64,000 nucleotides of DNA from DATCJA01 sp963814955 (GCA_963814955.1 CAWFEX010000008.1:372001-436000); one strand, 5' to 3'; counted from the first letter of the stretch, positions 47,949 through 56,753 are shown. Translations and numbers: made by a program. Notes: generated from the letters alone by a model not told the origin.

Positions 47949-48243
47949 CGACGCGCCGGGGCTCTCGCACGATCCGCAGCCGGAGACGCCTGTGGAGCCA
48001 GCACCCGTCAGCCCGGCGCCCGTGACATCCGACAGTCCGGAGTCTGCGGCGCTGGTTCGTTTCCGTTCGTGCCGGTGGATGCAGCCCGCCGAAGAGGGGA
48101 ATGCCGCGTTCTGCACGCATCGAGAGGTCAAGCCGTACGCAGGGACGGCAGGATTCGATGCGGATGCGTGGTGTCCCGAGTGCCAGTACTACAAGCTGCG
48201 CCGCGCTCCCAGGAAGCGAACGGAAGACACATACAGCTATTGA
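47929..48243 (+). CDS. Small Cys-containing protein of unknown function
   Basis: Open frame overlapping the helicase C-terminus; the likely start is TTG 47929 (LGSNFNNDAPG), 20 bases before the helicase stop, giving about 104 residues. The N-terminal half is Pro/Glu-rich and probably disordered. The C-terminal half, FRSCRWMQPAEEGNAAFCTH and then DAWCPECQYYKLRRAPRKR, has four cysteines and a histidine spaced like a small zinc-binding or iron-sulfur fold. I do not recognise a family. The even coding character and position after the helicase support a real gene, but the start is a guess. Confidence 0.5.
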   Translation: MGSNFNNDAPGLSHDPQPETPVEPAPVSPAPVTSDSPESAALVRFRSCRWMQPAEEGNAAFCTHREVKPYAGTAGFDADAWCPECQYYKLRRAPRKRTEDTYSY

Positions 48244-48311
48244 CGAATTGACGGATTGACGAATTCATTGACGCTTGAAATTCGTCATTCGTAAATTCGT
48301 CAATTCGTCAA
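48240..48311. terminator. Large AT-rich inverted repeat between convergent genes
   Basis: Left arm TTGACGAATTGACGGATTG and right arm ending CGTCAATTCGTCAA form a long imperfect hairpin. Each arm consists of repeats of TTGACGAA or its complement, strikingly AT-rich for this genome. It overlaps the stop of the small Cys protein and ends 5 bases from the stop of the TPR gene. Confidence 0.7.
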
Positions 48312-48315
48312 TTTC

Positions 48316-49134
48316 TTAGTCCGAGAATTCCTTCGCCAGATCCACCCATTCACCCTTCGGCGCGAGCTGCTGATACGCCCGCCAATGCGGGCGCGCTTCG
48401 CGCGACAGTCCGCCCTTTTCGAGCGTCACCGCCAGATAGAAATGGGCATCCGCGTAGGTCGGGTTCAGCCTCAGCGCGTCGCGGTAGCAGATCTGCGCTT
48501 CGACGTAACGTCCGAGGTCGTGAAAGATGTTGCCCAGGTTGAAGTGCGCCTCGAACACATCGGGCTCGAGGGCGATTGCGCGTTCGTAGAGCGCCTGCGC
48601 TTCGGCAATCTCGTCGCGCGAGTAGTGAATGTTCGCCAGGTTGATGATCGCGGGAACGAGGTACGGGTCAATTTCGAGCGCACGCCGGTATGCCCCGGCA
48701 GCATCGTCGAATTGGACCGGGTCCCCGCTGTCGAGGCGTGCACCGGTCAAAAAATACTGTTCTGCATCGACAGACGACCCACGTGGCGCCGGAACCGGCT
48801 CCATGAAGGCGGCGAGCGGAGGTGGTTCGCGCCGCCTGAGCTGCAGCACTTTTGCGGGCTGGGCTTCAATGCGAAAGTCCAGGCTCAACTGCCCCGACCT
48901 GGACGCGAGCAGATTGCGCAGCACCGCCCGGAACTGAGCGCCGTCCCCCAGCGCTTCGTCGGTCTGCCGAATCGTGGCGAGATCGGTAAACGAGAAGAAC
49001 TCTTCCCCGCTGGCGCGGCGTTCGGGCCGGATAAGCCCCCACTTCTGCATGTAACGCAGATGATCCTCGCGCACGTTCGTGCAGCGATCGATCAATTGCC
49101 GGCGGGAAGCGAAGACGGAACCCGTGGTCGTCAC
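48316..49134 (-). CDS. MerR-type HTH fused to tetratricopeptide repeats
   Basis: The start is taken as GTG 49132-49134 (VTTTGSVFASRRQLIDRC); the open frame beyond runs antisense through glucokinase. Residues about 15-65 look like a MerR winged helix (DHLRYMQKWGLIRPERR, EEFFSFTDLATIRQTDEAL). A linker follows, then three or four TPR units from about residue 150 (VQFDDAAGAYRRALEIDPYL, IAEAQALYERAIALEPDVFE, YVEAQICYRDALRLNPTYAD). The TPRs would bind a protein partner in place of the usual small-ligand domain. It is divergent from glucokinase with only 60 bases between, so it may control glk and itself. Confidence 0.77.
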   Translation of the reverse strand: MTTTGSVFASRRQLIDRCTNVREDHLRYMQKWGLIRPERRASGEEFFSFTDLATIRQTDEALGDGAQFRAVLRNLLASRSGQLSLDFRIEAQPAKVLQLRRREPPPLAAFMEPVPAPRGSSVDAEQYFLTGARLDSGDPVQFDDAAGAYRRALEIDPYLVPAIINLANIHYSRDEIAEAQALYERAIALEPDVFEAHFNLGNIFHDLGRYVEAQICYRDALRLNPTYADAHFYLAVTLEKGGLSREARPHWRAYQQLAPKGEWVDLAKEFSD

Positions 49135-49145
49135 GCGGCGTTCAC

Positions 49146-49151
49146 TATAAT
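49146..49151 (+). promoter_or_regulatory. Probable -10 element of the glucokinase promoter
   Basis: A perfect TATAAT lies 44 bases before the GTG start, in the 60-base divergent gap. A -35 element is not obvious, which would fit activation by a MerR-type protein. Confidence 0.4.
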
Positions 49152-49194
49152 CTACGGCACGTCTGTACGAAATGATTCGGAGCGGCGAGGATCG

Positions 49195-50190
49195 GTGCCG
49201 GCGATAGTGCTGGCCGGTGACGTTGGCGGCACGAAGACGCTTGTCGGACTCTTCGAGTGCAACGACCGTCGCCCGCAGCCGCTCGGCGTCTTCACCTATC
49301 GGACCACGGCCTTCAACAGTTTCACCGACATTCTGAGGATGTTTGCACGCGATGTCGGTCGACCGTTGGCGATCGACGCCGTTGGCGTCGGTGTGGCGGG
49401 TCCCGTTGTTGGCGACCGCGCGCGCTTGACCAATATCGAGTGGGACGTCAGCGCGCATGAAATCGCCGAGTTCACGAACGCGAGGCGAGTGCGACTGATC
49501 AATGACCTCGAGGCAATGGCGGGCAGCGCCGAACTGCTCACGGCGGACGAGATTCTGCTGCTTCAACCAGGAGTCGCGCGCTCCGACGGCAACGCCGCCG
49601 TCATCGCCGCGGGCACCGGGCTCGGCCAGGCCTACTTGCACCGTATTGCCGGCCGGTTGCGCCCGTTCCCTTCCGAAGCCGGCCATGCGGACTTTGCACC
49701 CAGGACCGACCGCGAAATCGAGTTATTGAGGATGCTTCGTGCCGAATACGGCCGCGTGGAAGTCGAGCACGTGCTCAGCGGACCCGGCCTCGTGAACCTC
49801 CACCGGTTTACGCACGGGGGGGACGTCTGTCCTGGGGTCAGCGAAAGCGCCCCTGAAGGACGAGCGGCGGCGATTTCAGAGTCAGCCATCGCAGCGCGGT
49901 GCCCCTCGTGTGCCGATGCACTCTCGATGTTCGTGAGCGTGTATGGGGCAGAGGCGGGAAATCTGGCGCTTCGCGGCGTTGCCTCGTCTGGCCTTTACGT
50001 AGGGGGTGGCATTGCTCCGAAAATCCTTCCCGCCCTTCGACGTCCGACCTTCATCGAAGCATTTCGCGCAAAGGGCGACATGTCACAGTTCCTTGCGCAA
50101 GTGCCTGTCAAGGTGATCCTGAATCCCGAGGCGGGCCTGCTGGGCGCCGCGGCGCAGGCTCAGGAACTCCTCGCCGGCCAGACGCCTTGA
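49195..50190 (+). CDS. glk: Glucokinase
   Basis: ROK-independent bacterial glucokinase of about 331 residues from GTG 49195 (GTG 49207 is also possible). Phosphate-binding loop LAGDVGGTKTLVGLFE, IDAVGVGVAGPVVGDRARLT, substrate site RLINDLEAMAGS, AAGTGLGQAYL, SEAGHADFAPRTDRE and LYVGGGIAPKILPAL are all in place. It phosphorylates glucose to glucose 6-phosphate with ATP. The catalytic Asp is in INDLEA. Intact; it ends before a GC-rich hairpin shared with the convergent ABC permease gene. Confidence 0.9.
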   Translation: MPAIVLAGDVGGTKTLVGLFECNDRRPQPLGVFTYRTTAFNSFTDILRMFARDVGRPLAIDAVGVGVAGPVVGDRARLTNIEWDVSAHEIAEFTNARRVRLINDLEAMAGSAELLTADEILLLQPGVARSDGNAAVIAAGTGLGQAYLHRIAGRLRPFPSEAGHADFAPRTDREIELLRMLRAEYGRVEVEHVLSGPGLVNLHRFTHGGDVCPGVSESAPEGRAAAISESAIAARCPSCADALSMFVSVYGAEAGNLALRGVASSGLYVGGGIAPKILPALRRPTFIEAFRAKGDMSQFLAQVPVKVILNPEAGLLGAAAQAQELLAGQTP

Positions 50191-50244
50191 AGGCGGGAAT
50201 TCCTGCATTTGAGTCAAGGTTTGCAGTGGCCTTCAAGACGTCTC

Positions 50245-50263
50245 GCCCCGCCGGAGGCGGGGC
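50245..50263. terminator. GC-rich hairpin between glk and the ABC permease
   Basis: GCCCCGCC-GGA-GGCGGGGC, a perfect 8-base stem in the 140-base gap between convergent genes. A second pair, CTAGCGA near 50278 and TCGCTAG near 50328, encloses the rest of the gap. There is no clear T-run. Confidence 0.5.
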
Positions 50264-50330
50264 AAAGCCAACACTGTCTAGCGAGGCGGAGCCGCACCGC
50301 ACATGCTCGCCGGTCTCAGGCGAAGCTTCG

Positions 50331-52020
50331 CTAGTGCTTCATTCGCTCGAGTGCATTCACCCCTGAGCGCATCGCCCACCATGACGTTGCCACGCTCAGC
50401 GCCACGGCACATGCGAAGCTCGCCGCCATCGCCGTTTCCCGCAGCGACGAGATGCGCATGCCGCGCAAACGGCTGAACAGCCACACAGACGAGGGCCAGC
50501 CGAGCAGAATGACCATCATGATGATGTACAGGACGGCCAGTACCATGAATGCGACTCCGCCGTACGATCCCGCTGCCTGCGTCGCATCGGCGCCGAATCG
50601 CGGATAGCGGGCGCCAAAACCGACGGCGAGCCCCACGAGCGCGATGGTCATGAAGGCGATGGCCACGGCCGCAACGATTTTGAGAAAGGGATCGACGCCC
50701 ATCAGCTCATTGGCCGCGATCGTCAACCCTTCGATGAACACCAGCATCGGCACGAGACCCGTCCAGAACTTCGACCAGAGAAAGTCGCGCAGCGAGATCG
50801 GCGACGTGCGCACAATCCAGAACGCCGCGCCCTCTGCCGAGACTGCGGGGAACACGAAACGAACGGCGACGGTTGCCAGAACGAATCCGGCCATGGCCAG
50901 ATTGACCAGCGCATAGACGTTCTTCAGGAAGCCGCTCATGTAGGGAATGCGTTCCAAATCCAGGGTCCGGAAGTTGTAAAGGTACAGAAGGACGAGCGCG
51001 CAAAGCGGCAGCAGCTGAAGCCACTGGCTCACGTCCCTGAGAAACACCTTGACGTCCTTCACGACAAGCTGTCGGCGCACGGTCGAAAGTGGAAGCAGGC
51101 CCGCTATCGCATCAACGAGTCGCAGCTGACTGACTCGTGCTTTCTGCGCTTCCTGAGACCGGCTGTAGCCGGCAAAATGCCAGCGGCGATCCGCGGCCCC
51201 GAGCAACACCGCGCACGCAAGAGCGGTAGTCCAGAGCGCGGCCCCGTGCAGTAAATCTGTCCCTCCCTGCAACGCGGCGAAGAGCGACTCTCCAGCCCAG
51301 AATGACGGCATGAGTGGCATCACCGGCGACTGCAGATTCGCAAAAAAACCGGCGACATCGGGCAGCGATTCGACGCGCAGCAGCCGCTCCGGCTCGATGA
51401 AGCGCAGCAGGAGGACGAGCGCCACCGCAAAGAGCAGGCTGACCAGCATCAGCACGTCGCGTGCACGCCGCGCCGGCAGCACGTTCACGAGCAGCAATGT
51501 CGTGCCCGCTCCCAATGCAACCGGAATCATTGCAAACGGCACAACGGTCAGATACGGCTGCTGCATAAAACGCCAAAGGCGCACATCGCGCCGCACCGAC
51601 GCCGAGCAGCACGGGCGTCAGAAACATCGTCACCATCCACGATGCCTGGGCTACGGTCCGGGTAAACCGCGCGAGAAACAGCCGCTCTCTCGGTATTGGT
51701 GCAGTGAGCAGGAGACGCAGATCGTCGGACAGGAAAAACGTCGACAGCGATGTCACGACCCCGCTGAAAGCGAGGAAGCCGAGGAACGTCAAGAACAGCC
51801 AGGACAGGCCGAGGCGGAGCAGGAAGTCGCCAAATTCCTCGAATCCGGACAGCTGCGTCGTCAGCCAGTACGCGCCAGCGAACAAGGCGCCGCATACCCC
51901 GAGGCCGATGCTGCCGAAGACGCCTGCCCGCAACAGGTCGCCACGCTCCCGGCGGCGCGCTCGATTGCGCATGGACCACAGCTGCGGCGTCAGCAGGAAC
52001 GTAAACGGCGCGTTCGTCAT
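50331..52020 (-). CDS. ABC-2-type exporter permease (one frameshift)
   Basis: The ATG at 52018-52020 overlaps the ATPase stop (ATGA). The N-terminal frame (MTNAPFTFLLTPQLWSMRNR, LTTQLSGFEEFGDFLLRLGL) runs to APLAFYAAA, where one extra base near 51555 leads to YLTVVPFAMIPVALGAG and a hydrophobic second half ending SGVNALERMKH. About 562 residues with some 10-12 predicted membrane helices, and a large loop containing LPLSTVRRQLVVKDVKVFL. This matches the putative ABC exporter class in which one long subunit supplies both half-permeases. The exported substrate is unknown. Confidence 0.82.
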
Positions 52021-52766
52021 ACGAGCTCGTCGATCTCCTGCAGCGCACTCCCGCCGGTCAACTTCAAGAAGACCGACGTGAGGTGATCCTGGCCGCCCGC
52101 GAGACCGCGAACCTGATCGACCGTGCCCTGGGCAATGAGCCGCCCATGGTTGATGATGCTGATTCGGTGGCTCATCTCTTCGGCCACCTCCAGGGTATGC
52201 GTGCTCATGAGGATGGCCACTCCGCGCTCGCTCATGCGGCGGAACACGTCTTTGATCAGCCGCGCGCCCCTTGGATCCAGCCCCACCATCGGCTCGTCCA
52301 CGACCACCGCGCGCGGCCGATGCAGAAATGCCGCGCACATCACCAGCCGCTGTTTCATTCCGTGGGAAAAGCTCTCGATGAGCCCGTCTTCCCGGCGCCG
52401 CAGCTCGAACAGGTCGAGCATCTCGAGCACCCGGTCATGGATATCCGTGCCGTCGACGCCGTACAGGCCGCCATGAAACCGGAGAAACTCGGCCGCCGTG
52501 AGCTTTTCGTACAAATAGGGCCGGTCTGGAATGAAGCCGAGGGATGCCTTGGCGGCTTCAGGGTTGGCGGCCATGTCGTGGCCGTTGACGGCGACGCGGC
52601 CCGACGTCGGCTGCAGCAGCCCCGCGATCATCTTGATCGTGGTGGTCTTTCCCGCGCCGTTCGGTCCGAGAAACCCGTGAATTTCGCCCGGCTCGACCGT
52701 CAGGCTTACGTCGTCGACGGCCGTGAGCGCCCCGTATCTCTTTACAAGGTTCGTGATGACGATCAT
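52017..52766 (-). CDS. ABC transporter ATP-binding protein
   Basis: ATPase of 249 residues: Walker A FLGPNGAGKTTTIKM, Q-loop near LGFIPDRPYLYEK, signature SFSHGMKQRLVM (SHGMK replacing LSGGQ, usual in this exporter group), Walker B AVVVDEPMVGLDP, H-loop MSTHTLEVAEEM. It drives the permease encoded directly downstream. Both ends overlap their neighbours by 4 bases, so transglutaminase, ATPase and permease are made from one mRNA with coupled translation. Confidence 0.92.
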   Translation of the reverse strand: MIVITNLVKRYGALTAVDDVSLTVEPGEIHGFLGPNGAGKTTTIKMIAGLLQPTSGRVAVNGHDMAANPEAAKASLGFIPDRPYLYEKLTAAEFLRFHGGLYGVDGTDIHDRVLEMLDLFELRRREDGLIESFSHGMKQRLVMCAAFLHRPRAVVVDEPMVGLDPRGARLIKDVFRRMSERGVAILMSTHTLEVAEEMSHRISIINHGRLIAQGTVDQVRGLAGGQDHLTSVFLKLTGGSALQEIDELV

Positions 52767-54394
52767 TGGTCACCGCACCGGCAGCTGCCGCTCGGCCGGG
52801 AACGAGGTAGATCGGTCATGGAGGGAAGCGGCGCCTGTTCGCCACCAACGAGAATCGGAGTGGAACCAGGAGCAAGGTCCATGTCGACCACGGTCATTCG
52901 AAGGCGACCGATAAGCGGCAGAATCGCCGCCTGGCGTTCGAGCCCGCCACGCACGAGGCGAAGATGGGTCCCATCGGCAGGAAACTGATTGAACGTCGGG
53001 TCGACCGGCAGCCACAGGCCCCGGCCATCGCCCTCATCCAGATAGACCTCGGGCCACGCGTGGTAATAGAACGCGCCCTGTGCGCCCCGGACATAAACGA
53101 GACCGACGACGATGCGCGCTGGGACACCGGCGGCACGCGCCATGGCGACGTAAAGCGTCGTGTGCTCGTTGCAGTCACCGACCTTCGTTCGCAGCACGTC
53201 GAGCGCTGACGGAATACCCACCGTCGGCTTCTTGTCGAGCAGGGCGTTGACGTAGCGAGTAAGGCGTTCGGCCTTGTCGCGGGCGCGCGTGGCAGCCCCG
53301 ACGGCGCGAACGGCTTCGGCGGCGATCTCTGGGGCGTCACTTTCAATGAGCTGTTCCGGCGACAGAAAACGCCCTGCTTCGGGATCGGCTGGCCCGGGTT
53401 GCAGGGTCCGCGGATCGTGTATCTCGATGAACCGGCCGTCAACGATTTGCCCGAGGCCATCGAGATCGCCCGCCGGAAGCTCGGCGCCGTCGATGCGAAG
53501 CCGGAGGCGTCGGACGTCGCGGGGCTCGTCGATTCGCTGCTGCATCACCGGCACCACCGCTGAAGCGCGCAGCAGGTCGCGTTGCACGGCACCGGGTATC
53601 GCAAGTCCCTGCGCCTGCTCCGGCGACTCCTGCACCGTCATCAGTCCCAGCGGACTCTCTTCACGCACGATGTCGCCGGTATCGGTCACCCATGACGTCG
53701 TCTGGAGCCCGTGATAGGCCATGTCGACGCGGAAGGCGGGAATGACCCCGTCACGCGTGCGAACCACCTCACGATTTCCAATCCGGACCTCGACCGGAGC
53801 GCTTCTCATCGTCGCAGGGTCGAGAATGGTCAACTGATGCCGCGAGCCAGCGACAATGCCCTCGCTCGCGAGTTTCCGCGGGAAATTGAGACTCATGACG
53901 GGCGGCTCGGCCAGCTCGTACTCCTCGGTGCGTGTGGCGCCTGCGGACGTCACCGCGACGGCTAGCCGATGGACGCGCCCCGAACCCTGATTGTCGATAG
54001 TGCCGTTCACGTGAATCGGCCCCGTGCCCGGATCCAGCGAGAACGAGAACGACTGCAGGACGAACGCCGCGTCGACGAATGCGGTGGTGCGGATCGTGGT
54101 TGTCGACGTCGACCCGAGAAGCGTCATCTGCAGCCGGGCGTCCTCCTGCAGCTCGAAACCATCGGGCGTTCGAATCGTCTGGCTGACGGTGAACCCGATC
54201 TTTTCTCCGCGGTAGTAGACGCCCCGCCACGTTGCCGTCGGTCCGTAACGGGCAAGATCCGTCGCAAGATTTGCGGGAGAGGCTTGCAGATACGACCGGT
54301 GAACCAGCAGCGCCATGCAGACCACCCACGAAACGACGATCAGCACGGAGACGGGCCGCGTGATGGTGCGGGGAATGGGACGTAACAGCTTCAT
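52763..54394 (-). CDS. Membrane-anchored transglutaminase-like protein
   Basis: Protein of 543 residues with one N-terminal membrane helix (ITRPVSVLIVVSWVVCMALL) and a large extracytoplasmic part. The C-terminal transglutaminase/protease core has the complete triad: C408 in KVGDCNEHTTLY, H445 in AFYYHAWPEVY and D465 in LPVDPTFNQF. The N-terminal 300 residues form beta-rich sequence (RGVYYRGEKIGFTVSQTIRT). Proteins of this fold cleave or crosslink peptide bonds. Its place as first gene in an ABC exporter operon suggests that it processes or links the exported substrate outside the membrane, which is inference. Confidence 0.85.
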   Translation of the reverse strand: MKLLRPIPRTITRPVSVLIVVSWVVCMALLVHRSYLQASPANLATDLARYGPTATWRGVYYRGEKIGFTVSQTIRTPDGFELQEDARLQMTLLGSTSTTTIRTTAFVDAAFVLQSFSFSLDPGTGPIHVNGTIDNQGSGRVHRLAVAVTSAGATRTEEYELAEPPVMSLNFPRKLASEGIVAGSRHQLTILDPATMRSAPVEVRIGNREVVRTRDGVIPAFRVDMAYHGLQTTSWVTDTGDIVREESPLGLMTVQESPEQAQGLAIPGAVQRDLLRASAVVPVMQQRIDEPRDVRRLRLRIDGAELPAGDLDGLGQIVDGRFIEIHDPRTLQPGPADPEAGRFLSPEQLIESDAPEIAAEAVRAVGAATRARDKAERLTRYVNALLDKKPTVGIPSALDVLRTKVGDCNEHTTLYVAMARAAGVPARIVVGLVYVRGAQGAFYYHAWPEVYLDEGDGRGLWLPVDPTFNQFPADGTHLRLVRGGLERQAAILPLIGRLRMTVVDMDLAPGSTPILVGGEQAPLPSMTDLPRSRPSGSCRCGDQ

Positions 54395-54539
54395 CGAGGT
54401 GAGGTGCCTTCCGCTCTATCGGACCCAGGCCGGGTCGTCTGCAGGCGTGCACCACCGCCGCAACTCGCGGCGAATCAAGGGCTTACCTTGACTTGTCGCA
54501 ATACAGCGCGGTACGCTGAGGCGGTTTCGGCCACGTTCC

Positions 54540-54740
54540 TTGTTAATCACGCTCAACGGCGAACCGCACACGCTCGACGGGCCGCTGTCAGTGGCTGACT
54601 TGTTGACGAGGCTGTCGATTGATCCGCGCCGCGTAGCCGTGGAGTACAACTTTTCGATTCTCAAACGACAGCTGTTCGCGGTGACGCTCGTCAACGAGGG
54701 CGATCGCATCGAGATCGTCAATTTCGTGGGCGGCGGATAG
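54540..54740 (+). CDS. thiS: Sulfur carrier protein ThiS
   Basis: Ubiquitin-like protein of 66 residues (LITLNGEPHTLDGPLSVADL, RRVAVEYNFSILKR, EGDRIEIVNFVGGG). The C-terminal Gly-Gly that becomes the thiocarboxylate is present, though with one more Gly than usual. It donates sulfur to ThiG in thiazole synthesis. The start is TTG at 54540 with no strong ribosome binding site. I looked upstream for a TPP riboswitch and see none. thiG follows 20 bases later. Confidence 0.88.
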   Translation: MLITLNGEPHTLDGPLSVADLLTRLSIDPRRVAVEYNFSILKRQLFAVTLVNEGDRIEIVNFVGGG

Positions 54741-54760
54741 CCAGTGCACGCGGGGATTCT

Positions 54761-55540
54761 ATGAACGACACGCCACTCGTCATTGCCGGGCGCACCTTCA
54801 AGTCGAGATTGATTGTCGGCAGCGGGAAATACCCTTCCCACGCGGTGATGGCGCAGTCAATCGCCGCGTCGGGCGCCGACATGGTGACGGTCGCGGTCAG
54901 GCGCGTGAACATTTCGGACCGATCGCGGGAGTCCCTGCTCGATTACATCGACACGGACCGGATCGCGATCCTCCCCAACACGGCGGGCTGTTACACGGCA
55001 GACGAGGCCATCCGCACGGCGCAGCTCGCGCGAGAGGCAGGTTTGTCGGATTGGATCAAGCTCGAGGTCATCGGCGACGAGCGCACGCTGTTTCCCGACA
55101 ATGAAGCACTCGTGGCGGCGACTCGCGTCCTCGTCCGGGATGGATTCATCGTGCTTCCGTACACCAGCGACGACCTTGTCGTCTGCCGCAAGCTGGAGGA
55201 CGCCGGTGCCTCCGCTGTCATGCCGCTCGGCGCGCCAATCGGTTCGGGGCTGGGCATCCAGAACGTGAACAACCTCCGCATCATTCGCGAGTTCGTCCGC
55301 GTGCCGATGATCGTGGACGCTGGCGTCGGAACGGCGTCGGATGCGGCACTCGCCATGGAACTGGGCGCCGACGGAGTCCTCATGCAGACGGCGATTGCCG
55401 GCGCGGAGAAGCCGGTCGCAATGGCCGAGGCGATGAAGTACGCGGTGCTGGCCGGACGATTGGCATACGCGTCGGGTCGGATTCCGCAGAAGATGTACGC
55501 CACCGCCAGCAGCCCTGTCGAGGGAATGGTCGGCCGCTGA
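54761..55540 (+). CDS. thiG: Thiazole synthase ThiG
   Basis: TIM-barrel protein of 259 residues with the family landmarks RLIVGSGKYPSHAVMAQSI, VAVRRVNI, LPNTAGCYTADEAIRTAQLA, DWIKLEVIGDERTLFPDN, VMPLGAPIGSGLGIQN and DAGVGTASDAALAMELGADG. The Schiff-base lysine is the K of WIKLEV. It forms the thiazole phosphate of thiamine from deoxyxylulose phosphate, ThiS-COSH and an imine from glycine or tyrosine. No thiF, thiH, thiO or thiE is in the window, so the rest of the pathway lies elsewhere. Confidence 0.94.
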   Translation: MNDTPLVIAGRTFKSRLIVGSGKYPSHAVMAQSIAASGADMVTVAVRRVNISDRSRESLLDYIDTDRIAILPNTAGCYTADEAIRTAQLAREAGLSDWIKLEVIGDERTLFPDNEALVAATRVLVRDGFIVLPYTSDDLVVCRKLEDAGASAVMPLGAPIGSGLGIQNVNNLRIIREFVRVPMIVDAGVGTASDAALAMELGADGVLMQTAIAGAEKPVAMAEAMKYAVLAGRLAYASGRIPQKMYATASSPVEGMVGR

Positions 55541-55544
55541 TCCG

Positions 55545-56753
55545 ATGACCGATCAGCTGCCGCCGAGTCCGGCGCCGATCCCCGCTCCCGATCGCCATCA
55601 GATCGAACGCCTCAACGACCTTTACAACCTCTCTGCTCCGCGCTCGCGCGATAACTGGAGCGCTCGGCTGGTCGACACAGTTCAACGGCTCGTCGCGCGC
55701 CTGCTGCCGCGGCAGCGGGCATTCAACGCCGTCCTCGTCGATCACATCAACCGGAACGATCTTGTCGGCATCGAAGCGCATCGCGCCAGCGTCCGCACGA
55801 CGGAGTGGGTGCGCGATACGGTGCAGTTGGCGCTCGACGAGCTCAGGCGACACCAGCAGGCCCTGGCCGCGTGGGAACGCAGGAGCAACGCCGCAGTCGC
55901 GTCACTTGCGGGAACACATGAAGAGCTGCGGGCGTCGATCGGCGTGCTCCAGCAGGCGACACAAACGTTGAAGCGCGAGGTCATGCGTCTCGGCGCCGGC
56001 AGTTCCGCGGCAGGCGTGGGTGCGACTGCAGCGACCGTCACCGGGTCGAGTGCCGTTCAGCTGGATGGTCTCGACAGCCACAAGTACCTCGGTTTTGAGG
56101 ATCACTTCCGCGGCTCGCAGGAAGACATCCGAAGCCGTGTCGCGGAGTACGTTCCCATCTTTGATGGCGCACGAAACGTGCTGGACGTCGGATGCGGACG
56201 CGGCGAGTTCCTCGCGCTCCTTCGCGAGAAGGGCGTCGACGCGCGGGGGATCGACATCAACGCCGCAATGGTCGAGGTCTGCCGTCAACAGGGGCTCGAC
56301 GTCGTCGAAGCCGACGCAGTGCGGTACCTCGAGGCGCAGCCTGATGGCTCGCTCGGCGGGATTTTTTCGGCTCAGGTCGTCGAACACCTCGAACCGCGGT
56401 ACTTGAGCGCGCTGCTCGATGCAGCGTTCACGAAGCTGCGCCCGGGTGCGCCGATCGTGCTCGAAACGATCAATCCCGCCTGCTGGTTCGCGTTCTTCGA
56501 GAGCTATATCCGGGACATCACCCACGTGCGGCCCCTGCACCCCGACACGTTGAAGTTCCTCCTCGTTGCGAGCGGATTTCAGCAGGTCGACATCCGGTAC
56601 CGGTCGCCGTATCCCGAGCATGAAAAGCTGCAGTCAATCGGCCCGAATGCGTCCCTGGGCGACGCCGTCGAAACGCTGAACGCCAACGTCGAACGAATCA
56701 ACCAGCTGCTCTTTACCTGGCTCGACTACGCGGCGATCGGACGACGCGCGTGA
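55545..56753 (+). CDS. Class I SAM-dependent methyltransferase with coiled-coil N-terminus
   Basis: Protein of 402 residues. Residues about 80-150 form a probable coiled coil (VQLALDELRRHQQALAAWER, VLQQATQTLKREVMRL), preceded by a Pro-rich start. The Rossmann methyltransferase domain starts near 200: NVLDVGCGRGEFLALLREKG (motif I), GIDINAAMVEVC, VVEADAVRYLEAQ, FSAQVVEHLEPRYL. The layout resembles methyltransferases that cap growing O-antigen chains, where a coiled coil acts as a ruler. That reading is inference, supported by its 4-base overlap (GTGA) with the O-antigen ligase-like gene. It starts 4 bases after thiG. Confidence 0.83.
   Translation: MTDQLPPSPAPIPAPDRHQIERLNDLYNLSAPRSRDNWSARLVDTVQRLVARLLPRQRAFNAVLVDHINRNDLVGIEAHRASVRTTEWVRDTVQLALDELRRHQQALAAWERRSNAAVASLAGTHEELRASIGVLQQATQTLKREVMRLGAGSSAAGVGATAATVTGSSAVQLDGLDSHKYLGFEDHFRGSQEDIRSRVAEYVPIFDGARNVLDVGCGRGEFLALLREKGVDARGIDINAAMVEVCRQQGLDVVEADAVRYLEAQPDGSLGGIFSAQVVEHLEPRYLSALLDAAFTKLRPGAPIVLETINPACWFAFFESYIRDITHVRPLHPDTLKFLLVASGFQQVDIRYRSPYPEHEKLQSIGPNASLGDAVETLNANVERINQLLFTWLDYAAIGRRA

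Noticed and set aside
48385..49194. Extension of glucokinase upstream to 48385
   Set aside because: This stretch is antisense to the TPR gene; the glucokinase fold starts at VLAGDVGGTKT just after 49195.
49135..49686. Extension of the MerR-TPR protein upstream to 49686
   Set aside because: The added 184 residues are antisense to glucokinase and show no regulator features.
54395..54539. TPP riboswitch before thiS
   Set aside because: The conserved CTGAGA and related core segments are not found in the 145-base leader.
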